Part shown: one piece after another, positions 35,374-44,763 of the stretch
Position numbering within the stretch: position 1 is the stretch's first letter
Layout: every line of letters starts with the position of its first letter
Source of the DNA: Calothrix sp. 336/3
GTDB taxonomy: Bacteria; Cyanobacteriota; Cyanobacteriia; Cyanobacteriales; Nostocaceae
Reading direction: 5' to 3'
DNA: 64,000 nt
Assembly: GCF_000734895.2 (NCBI RefSeq)
Contig: NZ_CP011382.1
Span: forward strand, 4,690,700-4,754,699
Made by a program: the position numbers and the translations under genes
Notes under the pieces: generated by a model
What the model saw: only the letters and a program-made list of their open reading frames with translations
Databases searched by the model: none
Told to the model about the DNA's origin: nothing

Positions 35374-37128
35374 CTATGCATCTTCATACAAATTTGGTGT
35401 AAGCTGCCATAGCTTAATTGTTTTATCCCTGCTGCCACTAAATACCATATTGGCAACAGGGTGAACCACAATGCTAGAAACTGTGTCTGTATGACCAATA
35501 CAAGTGGTAATTTCTTGCAGTGTGTCTACATTCCATAACTTAATTGTTGTATCCTGACTACCACTAATTAGAATTTTTCCGTCATCACTAAAAGCTAGAC
35601 TAAATACAGACCAGGAATGTCCCGTCAGAGTTGCGATTATTTCCCCATCATTGAGGTTCCACAGCTTGATTGTGTTATCTTCGCTACCAGTAGCCAGAAT
35701 TTTTTGGTTAGGACTGAAAGCAACGCTTAAAACTGCCCAGTTATGACCAATCAAAGATAAAATGGGGCGATCGCGATATTCCTGAAGTAAGTTTTGAGAT
35801 TCTGGTATTTTCCATAAACTGACAGTTCTATCTAAGCTAGCACTGGCAAGCAAATTTCCGGAGGGAGAAAATGTAATTGCCGTCACTGCTAATTTGTGTC
35901 CATTTAAGGTAGTAATCAATTTACCAGTTTCGAGATTCCACAGTTTAATTGTTTTGTCCCAACTGCCACTAGCTAAGATTTTACTATCGGGACTAAAGGC
36001 GACTGATTTCACACAGTGGGAATGTCCGAGAAAAGTATAAATCTCTTGATTTGTGTGAATATCCCAGAGTTTGATAGTTTTATCATCGCTAGCGGAAGCT
36101 AAATATTTACCATCAGGACTAAATTCCAGAGATTTAACAGCTTGAGAATGTCCCCTGAGTGTATTAATTAACTCCTTTGTCTGGAAATTCCATAATTGAA
36201 TTGTGGCATCATCATGACCACTAGCCAATATCAGATTATTCTCATTGTTGTTACATAAATTAAAATTAATTGTATTAATACTACTTTTAGTTGGAATAGA
36301 ATATAAACAATTTATAGTTTGAGATTTGACATAATTCAATTTATATTGGTTAGAAATACCAAGAGCGATCGCCAACTCTTCAACGGACTGAAAACGTGTT
36401 TCAATATTATTGTCAATCAGCTTGTCTAAGATATTACTTAATCGGGAACTAACGACTTGAGTTAAGTATTCTCTCCATACCCATGTTTGATTTGCAGTAT
36501 CATAGAGTTCAAAGGGTGATACGTGGGTTAAGAGGTAAATGCAAGTGATACCTAAACTGTATAAATCGCTAGCAAAAGTCGGGTTGCCTGCGGCAAATTC
36601 TGGAGCAATATATCCAGGAGTGGCAAAAATATTTTCTAGGGGTATTTCTTGAGGGATAATTTGTAGATTCCCTAAATCTACCAACATTAAATCTTCCAAC
36701 TCAAAATTATTTAGACTTGATTTAATAATAATAGTGTTGGGATTAATGTCTCCGTGAATTAAGTTTTGGCTATGAATGAAATATAAAACTGGTATGATTT
36801 TTTCTAAAATTTGTAAAATATTGCTTTCATTAAAAACTATTTTATCTGTGAGTAATTGAGTTAAATTTTTCCCATCAATCAACTCACTGACGAGATAAAA
36901 ATCAGATTCATCATGAAAATTATCCAATAATGAGGGAATCTGGGGATGAATAGCCACATCTTGAATATATTTGACTTTTTGCCAAAAGAAATGCCAGGTA
37001 TGAGCAGATAAGGAAAATCTTTGAATTACGCAATTAACAGGAGGATTTTGTCCTTTCTTAACAGCAATAAATGTCTGGGAATCTTTCCCTTGACTGATTT
37101 GTTGAAGAATCTGGTAACGTTCTTGCAC
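35374..37128 (-). CDS. WD40-repeat Ser/Thr kinase-like protein, probable pseudokinase
   Basis: A 584-residue protein: N-terminal Hanks-type kinase fold (about 5-265), then seven WD40 repeats (about 295-575). The kinase part keeps ATPGYIAPE and a DLG (for DFG) motif. However the VAIK lysine position reads CVIQ (Gln36), HRD reads HGD (125-127), the catalytic-loop Asn (five after Asp127) is Thr132, and the glycine loop ISQGKDSQT is degraded. No membrane segment. It is probably a scaffold that uses a dead kinase domain. GTG start. The other kinases in this window keep these residues. Confidence 0.85.
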   Translation of the reverse strand: MQERYQILQQISQGKDSQTFIAVKKGQNPPVNCVIQRFSLSAHTWHFFWQKVKYIQDVAIHPQIPSLLDNFHDESDFYLVSELIDGKNLTQLLTDKIVFNESNILQILEKIIPVLYFIHSQNLIHGDINPNTIIIKSSLNNFELEDLMLVDLGNLQIIPQEIPLENIFATPGYIAPEFAAGNPTFASDLYSLGITCIYLLTHVSPFELYDTANQTWVWREYLTQVVSSRLSNILDKLIDNNIETRFQSVEELAIALGISNQYKLNYVKSQTINCLYSIPTKSSINTINFNLCNNNENNLILASGHDDATIQLWNFQTKELINTLRGHSQAVKSLEFSPDGKYLASASDDKTIKLWDIHTNQEIYTFLGHSHCVKSVAFSPDSKILASGSWDKTIKLWNLETGKLITTLNGHKLAVTAITFSPSGNLLASASLDRTVSLWKIPESQNLLQEYRDRPILSLIGHNWAVLSVAFSPNQKILATGSEDNTIKLWNLNDGEIIATLTGHSWSVFSLAFSDDGKILISGSQDTTIKLWNVDTLQEITTCIGHTDTVSSIVVHPVANMVFSGSRDKTIKLWQLTPNLYEDA

Positions 37129-37159
37129 TGTTATTTTGGATAATAGGTAATACCAATTT

Positions 37160-37197
37160 GCAATGCTCCCTGCGGGAGAGCTAACGCTAACGCAATT
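37160..37197. repeat. Dispersed hairpin repeat R1, single copy
   Basis: Minus strand reads AATTGCGTTAGCGTTAGC then TCTCCCGCAGGGAGCATTG. It is a slightly diverged copy of the repeat at 27491-27554 and 24380-24478. Confidence 0.7.
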
Positions 37198-37342
37198 AAA
37201 AAATCTAGATTTAGCAATGGTTCCGTAGATTCCATCTGTAGCCTAATTTTAGAGAATTGGTATAACGTAATTGAAAATACTGGTTTTATCAGGGTTCTAG
37301 CAGATGGATACCTTTGGTGATTCTCGTGAACATCACATTCCA

Positions 37343-37373
37343 GAAAAAACCCCAACTCTTAAAAGTCAGGGTT
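37343..37373 (-). terminator. Terminator of the SPFH protein gene
   Basis: Read on the minus strand, AACCCTGACT pairs imperfectly with AGTTGGGGTT and is followed by TTTTTTC. It begins 28 bp after the stop of the SPFH gene. Confidence 0.6.
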
Positions 37374-37400
37374 ATCTAGGGAAAAGATAAATCCGAGATT

Positions 37401-39461
37401 CTATACTCTATCTTTGGGTATTTCTATGGATAAAGGGGGAATACCGTTAGTTTTTGCTGGGGGTTGGGGGGGAACAGGATAGTGAACTTCATTGGGTTTC
37501 GCAGTTTGATTCCACAGAATCATCGACAGTAAACCATCAACCAAACCATTATTTCCGTTATTAGCACCAACTAAAACATCAGGAATTAAACGAACATTGC
37601 GATCGCCAATTATTTGCATCATCTGCATTGCTGTGTATCCTTGGCTACCCAATGCTTCCACCCCTGCGCGGTAGGTTTCAGCTTTCGCGTTACCCGTTGC
37701 TCGGATACCTTCTGCTTCCCCGATGGCTTTTAATTTAATGGCTTCTGCTTCACCAGTTGCTTGCTTGATTTGAGCATTCGCTTTCAACTCTGCAATTTTC
37801 ACACTTTGCTCAGATTTCACCATTTCTTCCTGAATCTCTGCCAAAGCAGTTTCCCGTACCAACTGTTGCCGTTGGGTTTGTGCCATTTGCTGCACTTCGT
37901 AGGTTTTCTGCTTTTCCTCAGCAAGTTTACGGTCTATCTGTGTTTGCATTAATTCACCAGGTGGCTGAATATCACCGATGAGGGTATCAATCGCTTGCAC
38001 ATCATAGCTACGCAAAGCAGCTTTAATATACTCTGCTGCCTCTGATTGTCGTTCACTTCTAGCACTGAGGAAATCTAGAACGGTGTAATCCTGGGCGGAA
38101 TTGCGGAAGTAGTTACCGATAGTTGGTTCTAATACATGGTCTACTAAATTCTGCATCGAACCGACACGGGAAATTACCTTAGGTGCATCCAAAGCACCAA
38201 CATGGATAATTTGGGCAATTTCTAAATCGAAGGCAAAACCATCGCGCGATCGCACAGTTAAAGAACCCAATTTGGCATCATAGTTATGACGCTCGGTTCT
38301 TCCCGACCAATTTAAAACAATATTAGTCGTCGGGACTTTTTCTATCTTCATAATCCTGGTATTTACTGGGTGCTTCCCAGGATACAAAGGTTCTACCCAC
38401 ACACCTTTATGTCCAGTGTTAACTAAATTCCCATGGGTAAAAGCAGCACCACTGACATCTTCATGAGCTTTACCCACAAAGGAAATTACCACACCTACAT
38501 AACCAATGGGGATTTCCGTCATTGGAACCTGTTCAACTTCCACAAACCAAGGGTTTAAGTTCCAGGAACCAGATAACAAAATTTGCTCCTGTAAACCCCT
38601 ACGTCCACCTCCATCTAAGAACTTTTGCGGGTTTTGGTAGTTGTCATGTCCAGGAATTATGGGACCAGCAATTTCGCCCCCTGGAATCGGTAAACCATCT
38701 AAGGTGGTAACAATTCCGACTTTATCTCCGGCAACTTGGTACACCTTCAACTGTTCCGGAGCCATCCCATGCTGCACTGCATTCGATGCCATGATCACTT
38801 TAAACAGTGCAGTATTAATGCGGTATGTACCAGCTGTCAAGAAACCCATCTGCCGACCTTTTTCTCCACCATTGGTGAGAAACTTCCGAGCATCTTGGAA
38901 ATTATCGCAGAGAACCACCTTACCTAAAATTCGCTCTGGGGGGTTGGGTGAACCATCTGCGGCAACTATCAAGGCAATTTCCCCCTGGGGAACCACCACC
39001 ACAGATTCTTTTTTGACCGCATATTGCCAAGGGAAATAACCCCAATGCCAACCAGGAGCCAGGGTATCGGCTTGTAAACCAGCTTCTCCATTCAGGGCAA
39101 TTAAGCGACCTGCGGGTAATCCCTTGCCAGCGATAGTAAACTTTTTGACAACAATACCCACTTCCCGCTCACCGATGACCACCAAGCCACCGAAAAAGAG
39201 CGGCAGAATGATAATTAAGCCACCTAAAACCACAATAGGAACCACACCCCCCGTCGGAATCTGGGCAATAGTTGCGGTTTTTGTGGGTTGGGTAATTTCT
39301 ATAGGGGCTGTTGCAATGGTATTTGTTGTCTCTTTTTGAACAGGACTAGCGTTAGCTGTTTGGATACTACCTGCTAATGCTAAAGCTGCAAGAAAAGAAG
39401 TCGTAAAATTAAGTATTTTATTTGACTGACGCTGCTTAAAGGAACCTTGAGCGTTATTCAT
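37401..39461 (-). CDS. SPFH/Band-7 (flotillin-like) membrane protein with repeated N-terminal module
   Basis: A 686-residue protein. Residues 20-38 look like a signal or first anchor; a Thr-rich stretch and a second membrane segment (about 73-97) follow. Then come beta-rich modules with visible internal repetition: FQDARKFLTNGG (about 188-199) and YQNPQKFLDGGG (275-286), each followed by a similar GxY/WxxNxxxxxV block. The SPFH domain and a long helical stretch rich in AEIQEEMVKSE / EAEAIKLKAIGEAE repeats come next, as in flotillins. The family organises membrane microdomains. At 686 residues it is longer than typical flotillins. ATG start. Confidence 0.85.
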   Translation of the reverse strand: MNNAQGSFKQRQSNKILNFTTSFLAALALAGSIQTANASPVQKETTNTIATAPIEITQPTKTATIAQIPTGGVVPIVVLGGLIIILPLFFGGLVVIGEREVGIVVKKFTIAGKGLPAGRLIALNGEAGLQADTLAPGWHWGYFPWQYAVKKESVVVVPQGEIALIVAADGSPNPPERILGKVVLCDNFQDARKFLTNGGEKGRQMGFLTAGTYRINTALFKVIMASNAVQHGMAPEQLKVYQVAGDKVGIVTTLDGLPIPGGEIAGPIIPGHDNYQNPQKFLDGGGRRGLQEQILLSGSWNLNPWFVEVEQVPMTEIPIGYVGVVISFVGKAHEDVSGAAFTHGNLVNTGHKGVWVEPLYPGKHPVNTRIMKIEKVPTTNIVLNWSGRTERHNYDAKLGSLTVRSRDGFAFDLEIAQIIHVGALDAPKVISRVGSMQNLVDHVLEPTIGNYFRNSAQDYTVLDFLSARSERQSEAAEYIKAALRSYDVQAIDTLIGDIQPPGELMQTQIDRKLAEEKQKTYEVQQMAQTQRQQLVRETALAEIQEEMVKSEQSVKIAELKANAQIKQATGEAEAIKLKAIGEAEGIRATGNAKAETYRAGVEALGSQGYTAMQMMQIIGDRNVRLIPDVLVGANNGNNGLVDGLLSMILWNQTAKPNEVHYPVPPQPPAKTNGIPPLSIEIPKDRV

Positions 39462-39598
39462 ATCTTTGCCCCTCTGGGCAACTAAATATCTAGTGTATTA
39501 CTTCATTTAGGGTTCCCATAATTTCTTAAACCCTGTGTAATCTTCATATTTCATAACTCTTTTCCATTGATGGATACTTCCAGGGGAATATGAATTAC

Positions 39599-39619
39599 AG
39601 GCGTTTCAGCGAAACGCCT
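39599..39619. terminator. Hairpin downstream of hflX
   Basis: Perfect arms AGGCGTTTC / GAAACGCCT with a three-base loop, 40 bp after the hflX stop on the minus strand. No T run, so termination is only inferred from position. Confidence 0.4.
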
Positions 39620-39658
39620 CTACCAAGATATTTGTGGTATTCTGGTTTCCGATTGGGA

Positions 39659-41413
39659 TTACTGACCACCACCAAGAACATATTCAATCAACTGACTCAA
39701 GCGCTGGCGCAGGGTTTCCAAACCTAGGCGATGACTAGCAGAAATAAATATTGCAAGGGGAAATTCTTCCCGTGCTTGTTCTAGGGTTTCGCTGTTAACT
39801 TCGTCAATCTTGTTGAAGACGACTAGAGCCGGACCTGGAGTAATCGGCATTTGGGCAAGAATATCACGCACGGAACGAATATGACTTAACCAAGCCGGAT
39901 GGGATAAATCGACCAGATGCAACAGAGCATCGGATTCCGTCACTTCTTCCAGGGTGGCGCGAAAAGCATCCATGAGAGAAGCTGGCAATTCGTGAATAAA
40001 TCCTACAGTGTCTGTAATCAGGATTTCTTGGCTACCTGGGATGTTGCCGTGGGGAATTACCAGACGGCGGGTGGTGGGGTCGAGGGTGGCAAATAATTGG
40101 TCGGCGGTGTAAACTTCGGCGTTAGTCAGAGCATTTAACAGGGTAGATTTCCCTGCGTTGGTGTAACCGACTAAAGCCACTGAGGGGACTTCTCGATGTT
40201 GTCGCCGTTGTCGCAAGCGGGCGCGGTGTGCCTGAAGTTGATTAACTTCCTGTTGCAGACGGGAAATGCGTCGTTGAATAGCTCGGCGTTCGGTTTCTAG
40301 CTTGGTTTCCCCTGGTCCCCTGGTACCGATACCACCACCAAGTCGAGACATTGCCTGACCTCTACCTGTGAGTCGGGGCAGCATATATTCTAGTTGTGCT
40401 AGTTCTACTTGCAATTTCCCGGCGCGGGATTGGGCACGTTGGGCGAAGATATCGAGAATCACCTCTGTGCGGTCAATTACCCGAATTCCGATGTGTGCTT
40501 CCAGGTTGCGGATTTGGGAGGGGGAAAGATCGCGGTCAAAAACGATGAGATTTGCTCCCAGGGTTTGGGCTGTCAGGGCAATTTCTTGGACTTTTCCCTC
40601 ACCGACAACGGTTTGGGGATGAATGCGCGATCGCTTCTGCCAGATAGTTTGTAAAACTCCTCCGCCGGCGGTGTCAACTAGCCGTGCTAATTCTGCCAGG
40701 GTGTCTTGAAATTGTAGGGTTTTGCCTTCGTCAGTCATTACACCAACGATGACCACGCGATCGCTACTAGTATCGACTTCTTGGGCAACAAATTCCCGAC
40801 TAAAATCAGCTTCTAGGGCTTCGACTAAATCGATGAAATCTTGCTGACTCAGGTCGTCTAAACTCATGGGGGCTGAGACTTGCCAACTCGCTACAGATGG
40901 GAGGTTTGTTTCTGTATTATTCCCTGTGAGACTAGCGATTAAAGCTTGAGATTCTTGGGTTGTGAGGTGTGCCAGATATGCTTCCTTGACATAACCTGTA
41001 GCTCCCCCGCCCCGACGTTGGAAACCAGAACCTGTAATATTTAGCACTACCAATGCATCCAGCCTCTGGATTGCCATTGCAGTTAAAGCACCGTCATTCG
41101 GTGGTTCTGGCTTGAGTTGGGTGGCGATACAACGGATACCACTGAGACGCTCTGCACCATAACGCGGTAATTCCACAGGGGGAATTTGGGTCTGACGAGG
41201 AGTGCCTACCCCGACTCGAATCACTTGTCCCCGACGGTTGAGGTAGGCACATACAGGTAGGTTAATTTCTGTGCTGATGGCTGCCAGTCGCTGGGAAAAC
41301 TCAGGCGTGGTGACGCGATCGCCTGGTATACGCTGGTGATACAGCCGTTGCAGTTGCTTCATTTGGCTTGTTTTTAAGCCGTGAAGATTCCCAAAAATAG
41401 TTTCTATAGGCAT
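39659..41413 (-). CDS. hflX: Ribosome-associated GTPase HflX
   Basis: The ATG at 41413 (MPIETIFGNLHGLK) is preferred over an upstream in-frame start because it matches the usual family N-terminus; the product is 584 residues. After a cyanobacterial N-terminal extension comes the HflX glycine-rich segment (GGGIGTRGPGETK), a coiled coil with Arg/Gln repeats, then the G domain with VALVGYTNAGKST (G1), DTVGFIHELP (G3) and FNKIDEV (G4). HflX splits stalled or heat-damaged ribosomes. Confidence 0.94.
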   Translation of the reverse strand: MPIETIFGNLHGLKTSQMKQLQRLYHQRIPGDRVTTPEFSQRLAAISTEINLPVCAYLNRRGQVIRVGVGTPRQTQIPPVELPRYGAERLSGIRCIATQLKPEPPNDGALTAMAIQRLDALVVLNITGSGFQRRGGGATGYVKEAYLAHLTTQESQALIASLTGNNTETNLPSVASWQVSAPMSLDDLSQQDFIDLVEALEADFSREFVAQEVDTSSDRVVIVGVMTDEGKTLQFQDTLAELARLVDTAGGGVLQTIWQKRSRIHPQTVVGEGKVQEIALTAQTLGANLIVFDRDLSPSQIRNLEAHIGIRVIDRTEVILDIFAQRAQSRAGKLQVELAQLEYMLPRLTGRGQAMSRLGGGIGTRGPGETKLETERRAIQRRISRLQQEVNQLQAHRARLRQRRQHREVPSVALVGYTNAGKSTLLNALTNAEVYTADQLFATLDPTTRRLVIPHGNIPGSQEILITDTVGFIHELPASLMDAFRATLEEVTESDALLHLVDLSHPAWLSHIRSVRDILAQMPITPGPALVVFNKIDEVNSETLEQAREEFPLAIFISASHRLGLETLRQRLSQLIEYVLGGGQ

Positions 41414-41758
41414 CTTTGACCAGTTACCTGGTTCCCCCAAATGCATTGATTTATGTTTATTTTACACGACTCCTCACAAAGCGTGCCCAACTTAACTAGA
41501 GGATAAAAAGTTTCTAAACCACCTCATCGCTTCACTTGTGGGTTGCAAGGGGAAGTGAGAAAAGGGAAAGGGTATTTTTTCTCATAAATGCTAGCTATTA
41601 AGTAGAACGGCTTAAATAATTCACGCTATGTCATTGCGAATGAAACGAAGTGGAATGAAGCAATCGCAACGGTTTTGACGATTTTACAATCTGTTACATA
41701 GTTAGGTTTATTCTCACCGACTTACTTACCCATTCCCTAATTAGCTATTACCAATTAC
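41414..41758. other. Gap between the CHAT gene and hflX
   Basis: No gene visible. It contains one copy of repeat R3 (41629-41669). Confidence 0.6.
41629..41669. repeat. Dispersed repeat R3, copy 2
   Basis: ATGTCATTGCGAATGAAACG then AAGTGGAATGAAGCAATCGCA; it shares both ends with the shorter copy at 29021-29053. Repeats of this kind are common in filamentous cyanobacteria. Confidence 0.5.
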
Positions 41759-44635
41759 CTACAACCAATTACCAATTAAAACAAAAGGTGCCCAGAAGTT
41801 GGGATTTTTGAATTTATCGGTTTTCAACAAAGCTAGTTGAGCTTGATGTAATGCTTCTGCACGATTGATATTTTTAGCTTTGGCTTGTTTGAGGTTAACG
41901 TAAAAATCCTTCATCAAAATGGCTGTACTCTCGTCTGCTACTTCCCAAAGGGTTGCCAGGGTACTACGCGCACCTGCTCGGATTGCCATACCTGCCATTC
42001 CTAGAGTAGCTCTTCTATCACCTTCCGCAGTTTGGCAAGCGCTGAGAATGAAGAGTTCGATAGGTTTGCTGAGGTTGAGAACTTTACCTCGAAGTATGTT
42101 GTCTATTTGTCTAACTTTGATGCGATCATCCCAGGCGAGGATAAATGTGTCTTCCGCATTAGAGCTAAACTTACCGTGGGTTGCCAGGTGAACGATGGGG
42201 AAATTGGTGTCGCTGATTTTGCCTTGAATTTGTTTGATGGTGAATTCATTATTTAGGATAGGTTCTCCGGAAAGTCCTAGGGCTTGAATTTCTTTGAGTT
42301 CTTTTTCGACGTTGGGTAAAGGCTCAAATTGTGAACTTTCTGGAGAATCTGGTCTAATTTGACTCAATCCACCGGCAAATGCTCTGAGTTCAACTTGGTT
42401 GATGGGTTTAGGATCTACTAGTTGTAAACCGGGGGTGATGGCGATCGCGTATTTTTTCTCTACTAAGTATTCTTTGCCATCGTGGAGTACACTCATGGGA
42501 ATGTTACGTAAGTCACCATCCAGTACAAAGGATAGGGTATTAATATCTGGTTTAGCAGCCAAGTCTTGTTCTAAGGGACGGAGAAGCCAGTTGTATAAAT
42601 TCTGGTATATAGGTAAAGCATCTGCATCTGCTATCTGATAATCCTGAAGATTCCCACGAGCTTCTTCAATCGTTTTTTCCAATTCTTCCCGCTTTACCAT
42701 AGTTGTATAGAGTCGGGGATTTTCTCCAGCCAGGGAGAGAATTACTTCTACTCTATCGGGCAGGATAATTGGATAGATAACAGCCGCTTTTTTGTCGATA
42801 TTATCAATGGTTTGGGCTTTGGTTTCGACGCAAGCTTCCTGGAAGAAGTTGTTGATTTCGGCGATTTGTAGGGATTCTACGACTGTTCGTGCTTGGTTGA
42901 GTAATTGAGCTTGTTTGGTACTTTGCTGTTTGTCGTTAGCTTTATTAGAGGCTGAAGGTTGCAGGGTTTCAGCGTATTTGAGGTTTAATTCTACCAGCTG
43001 CCGATATACGGGTTCTACAGACTCACGGAAGGAGAATTGTAGTTCGGGGTTGATGGTGACTAAATCGCCCCGTAGGGATTGGAGAGCGTTGTAGGATTTG
43101 GTATAAGCAGCGATCGCCTCTTCGATTCTGTTATCTGCGTATTGGATTCTACCGAGTTGCCAAAAGTACTGGTAGGAAATGTTGGGAGCTTCAAAGGTGG
43201 AGGCGATCGCCACTGCTTGTTTGGTGTATTCTTCGGCTAGGGCAAGATGATTTTTATCTTTGTTCAACTCATACAGATGCTCGTAGAGTTTACCACGACT
43301 TCCCCAAGCATAGGCTTGGGCGTTTTTATCCTTGAGGGTTTTAGCTTGGTTAATAGCTTTGACTAAAACTTGATCTATGTCGTTGCCATTGGGAAACTGG
43401 GAATTGTCCTTGAGACGGGAATCACCCTGGGAAATTTTGATTAAGCTATCGGCAAAATTAATTTGTTGGTAAACTCCGGTGCGACTGGGGGGAATATTGC
43501 TGAATTCAGAGTTGAGCGATCGCCACAATTCCGCAATCTGTTGACTGTATTCTCCCTCTGATGTCTTTTCACCTGTTTTTTCAGAGTAAAATTTTGTCAA
43601 TTTTACCAACCAACTCAGTTTATTTACCTGTGCTTGTTGGCGAGTCGAGGGTAAAGTTGCCAACTTGATAGCTTGCTCATAATACTTTAAAGCATTATTT
43701 TCGTAGGTGGTGCGCTTCTCCCGAACAGTCTCAGCTTCTGCTAAAGCTTGGGCTGAATTACCTAAGCTAATATACGTGATAGCTTGTTCTTGAGGATTAT
43801 TCAGTTTGTTTGTCAGGAATAAACTAGTTTCTAAAAATTCTTGTGCTTTTTTCGATTGCCCCACAAATCGCATCAATTCACCCAAACCTCTTAAGGCAAC
43901 AGATAGAGTTTGATTAGGCGGTTGTTGCTTATATCTCTCCATTAATCCGGTAAATTTATCATTAGGAATTTGACTTAATTCCCGACAATCACTCACAGGC
44001 ATTTTCCCTAAAACATCTAATAAGGTTTTACAAGCGCGGGGATAAAAGCCCAAATCCTGTAATGCTTGTGCTTGATTAATCCGACTCTGGGCAGATTTTT
44101 CTGGTTGATTAATTTTGCTATATATTTCAGCCGCTTTCTGCCAAGTTTCCCCAGCTTCTACTAACTGTCCCTTTTCCCGGAGCAAATTTCCTTGAATATC
44201 CAAAGTTTGTGCCAGGGCTTGGGATTTCTCCCGACTATCTGTGAGGGCATTTAATAAATCCAAGCTGGTTTTTATGGATGTATCAGACTTTTGCCAATTG
44301 CCCAATCTTTGAGCAGCAAAAGCCAAATTACTCATGGCGATCGCTTGGTTTAATTTATCTCCCTTGCTAGCAAAAAAATCACTAGCTTTTTCCCATTTAT
44401 CAGCAGCTGCGGCAATTTCTCCTCTACGGAAAAGTTCCGCCCCTTCATTCACTAATTGTGTCCCATCTTGACTCTGGGAAATCATCGCTGGGGCATTGGG
44501 AATTTTCGCCAATACTACTGGAGTAAATAGGGAAACTGTGAATAGTAAACACAGCACAAAAATAGAGGATTTATAAGATATTCGAGACAGCTTTTTCTGC
44601 CACTGGCGATATTTTTTGAAAGGATAATTCGGCAT
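41759..44635 (-). CDS. Exported TPR-CHAT protein (caspase-like protease domain)
   Basis: A 958-residue protein. An N-terminal signal peptide (hydrophobic about 24-42, ending VLA) points to export. About 500 residues of TPR-type helical repeats follow (NLAFAAQRLGNW, SLGNSAQALAEAE, WQLGRIQYADNRIEEAIAAY), then a C-terminal CHAT domain of the caspase/separase clan. The catalytic dyad is present: His near residue 820 in HLATHGKFS and Cys near 867 in LSACQTAEG; the usual GARSTLATLW and the PFVLIGNW ending are also there. CHAT proteins cleave partner proteins. It is the last gene of the two-partner secretion locus, 128 bp after the TpsA gene. ATG start. Confidence 0.88.
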   Translation of the reverse strand: MPNYPFKKYRQWQKKLSRISYKSSIFVLCLLFTVSLFTPVVLAKIPNAPAMISQSQDGTQLVNEGAELFRRGEIAAAADKWEKASDFFASKGDKLNQAIAMSNLAFAAQRLGNWQKSDTSIKTSLDLLNALTDSREKSQALAQTLDIQGNLLREKGQLVEAGETWQKAAEIYSKINQPEKSAQSRINQAQALQDLGFYPRACKTLLDVLGKMPVSDCRELSQIPNDKFTGLMERYKQQPPNQTLSVALRGLGELMRFVGQSKKAQEFLETSLFLTNKLNNPQEQAITYISLGNSAQALAEAETVREKRTTYENNALKYYEQAIKLATLPSTRQQAQVNKLSWLVKLTKFYSEKTGEKTSEGEYSQQIAELWRSLNSEFSNIPPSRTGVYQQINFADSLIKISQGDSRLKDNSQFPNGNDIDQVLVKAINQAKTLKDKNAQAYAWGSRGKLYEHLYELNKDKNHLALAEEYTKQAVAIASTFEAPNISYQYFWQLGRIQYADNRIEEAIAAYTKSYNALQSLRGDLVTINPELQFSFRESVEPVYRQLVELNLKYAETLQPSASNKANDKQQSTKQAQLLNQARTVVESLQIAEINNFFQEACVETKAQTIDNIDKKAAVIYPIILPDRVEVILSLAGENPRLYTTMVKREELEKTIEEARGNLQDYQIADADALPIYQNLYNWLLRPLEQDLAAKPDINTLSFVLDGDLRNIPMSVLHDGKEYLVEKKYAIAITPGLQLVDPKPINQVELRAFAGGLSQIRPDSPESSQFEPLPNVEKELKEIQALGLSGEPILNNEFTIKQIQGKISDTNFPIVHLATHGKFSSNAEDTFILAWDDRIKVRQIDNILRGKVLNLSKPIELFILSACQTAEGDRRATLGMAGMAIRAGARSTLATLWEVADESTAILMKDFYVNLKQAKAKNINRAEALHQAQLALLKTDKFKNPNFWAPFVLIGNWL

Positions 44636-44683
44636 TTTATTTTTCTCCTGTTGTATATATTTTTCTACTCTTTATTAATCTAA

Positions 44684-44761
44684 TTACCCCCCTTAGTCCC
44701 CCCTTGTAAAGGTGGGAAACTGTTCCCTCCCCTTTGTAGTGAGAGGGTTAGGGTGGGGTAA
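44684..44761. repeat. GC-rich dispersed repeat R2, copy A
   Basis: TTACCCCCCTTAGTCCCC..., AAACTGTTCCCTCCCC..., GAGGGTTAGGGTGGGGTAA. It shares the same order of blocks with copies B-D and lies between the CHAT and TpsA genes. Confidence 0.85.
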
Positions 44762-44763
44762 CA

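Noticed and set aside
35138..35464. 108-residue open frame after PSRP-3
   Set aside because: It runs through the palindrome and into the opposite-strand kinase gene; no domain or usable start.
41466..41490. ACTCCTCACA sequence resembling the core of the small RNA Yfr1
   Set aside because: The core ACTCCTCACAC is not exact and the flanking stems of Yfr1 are absent.
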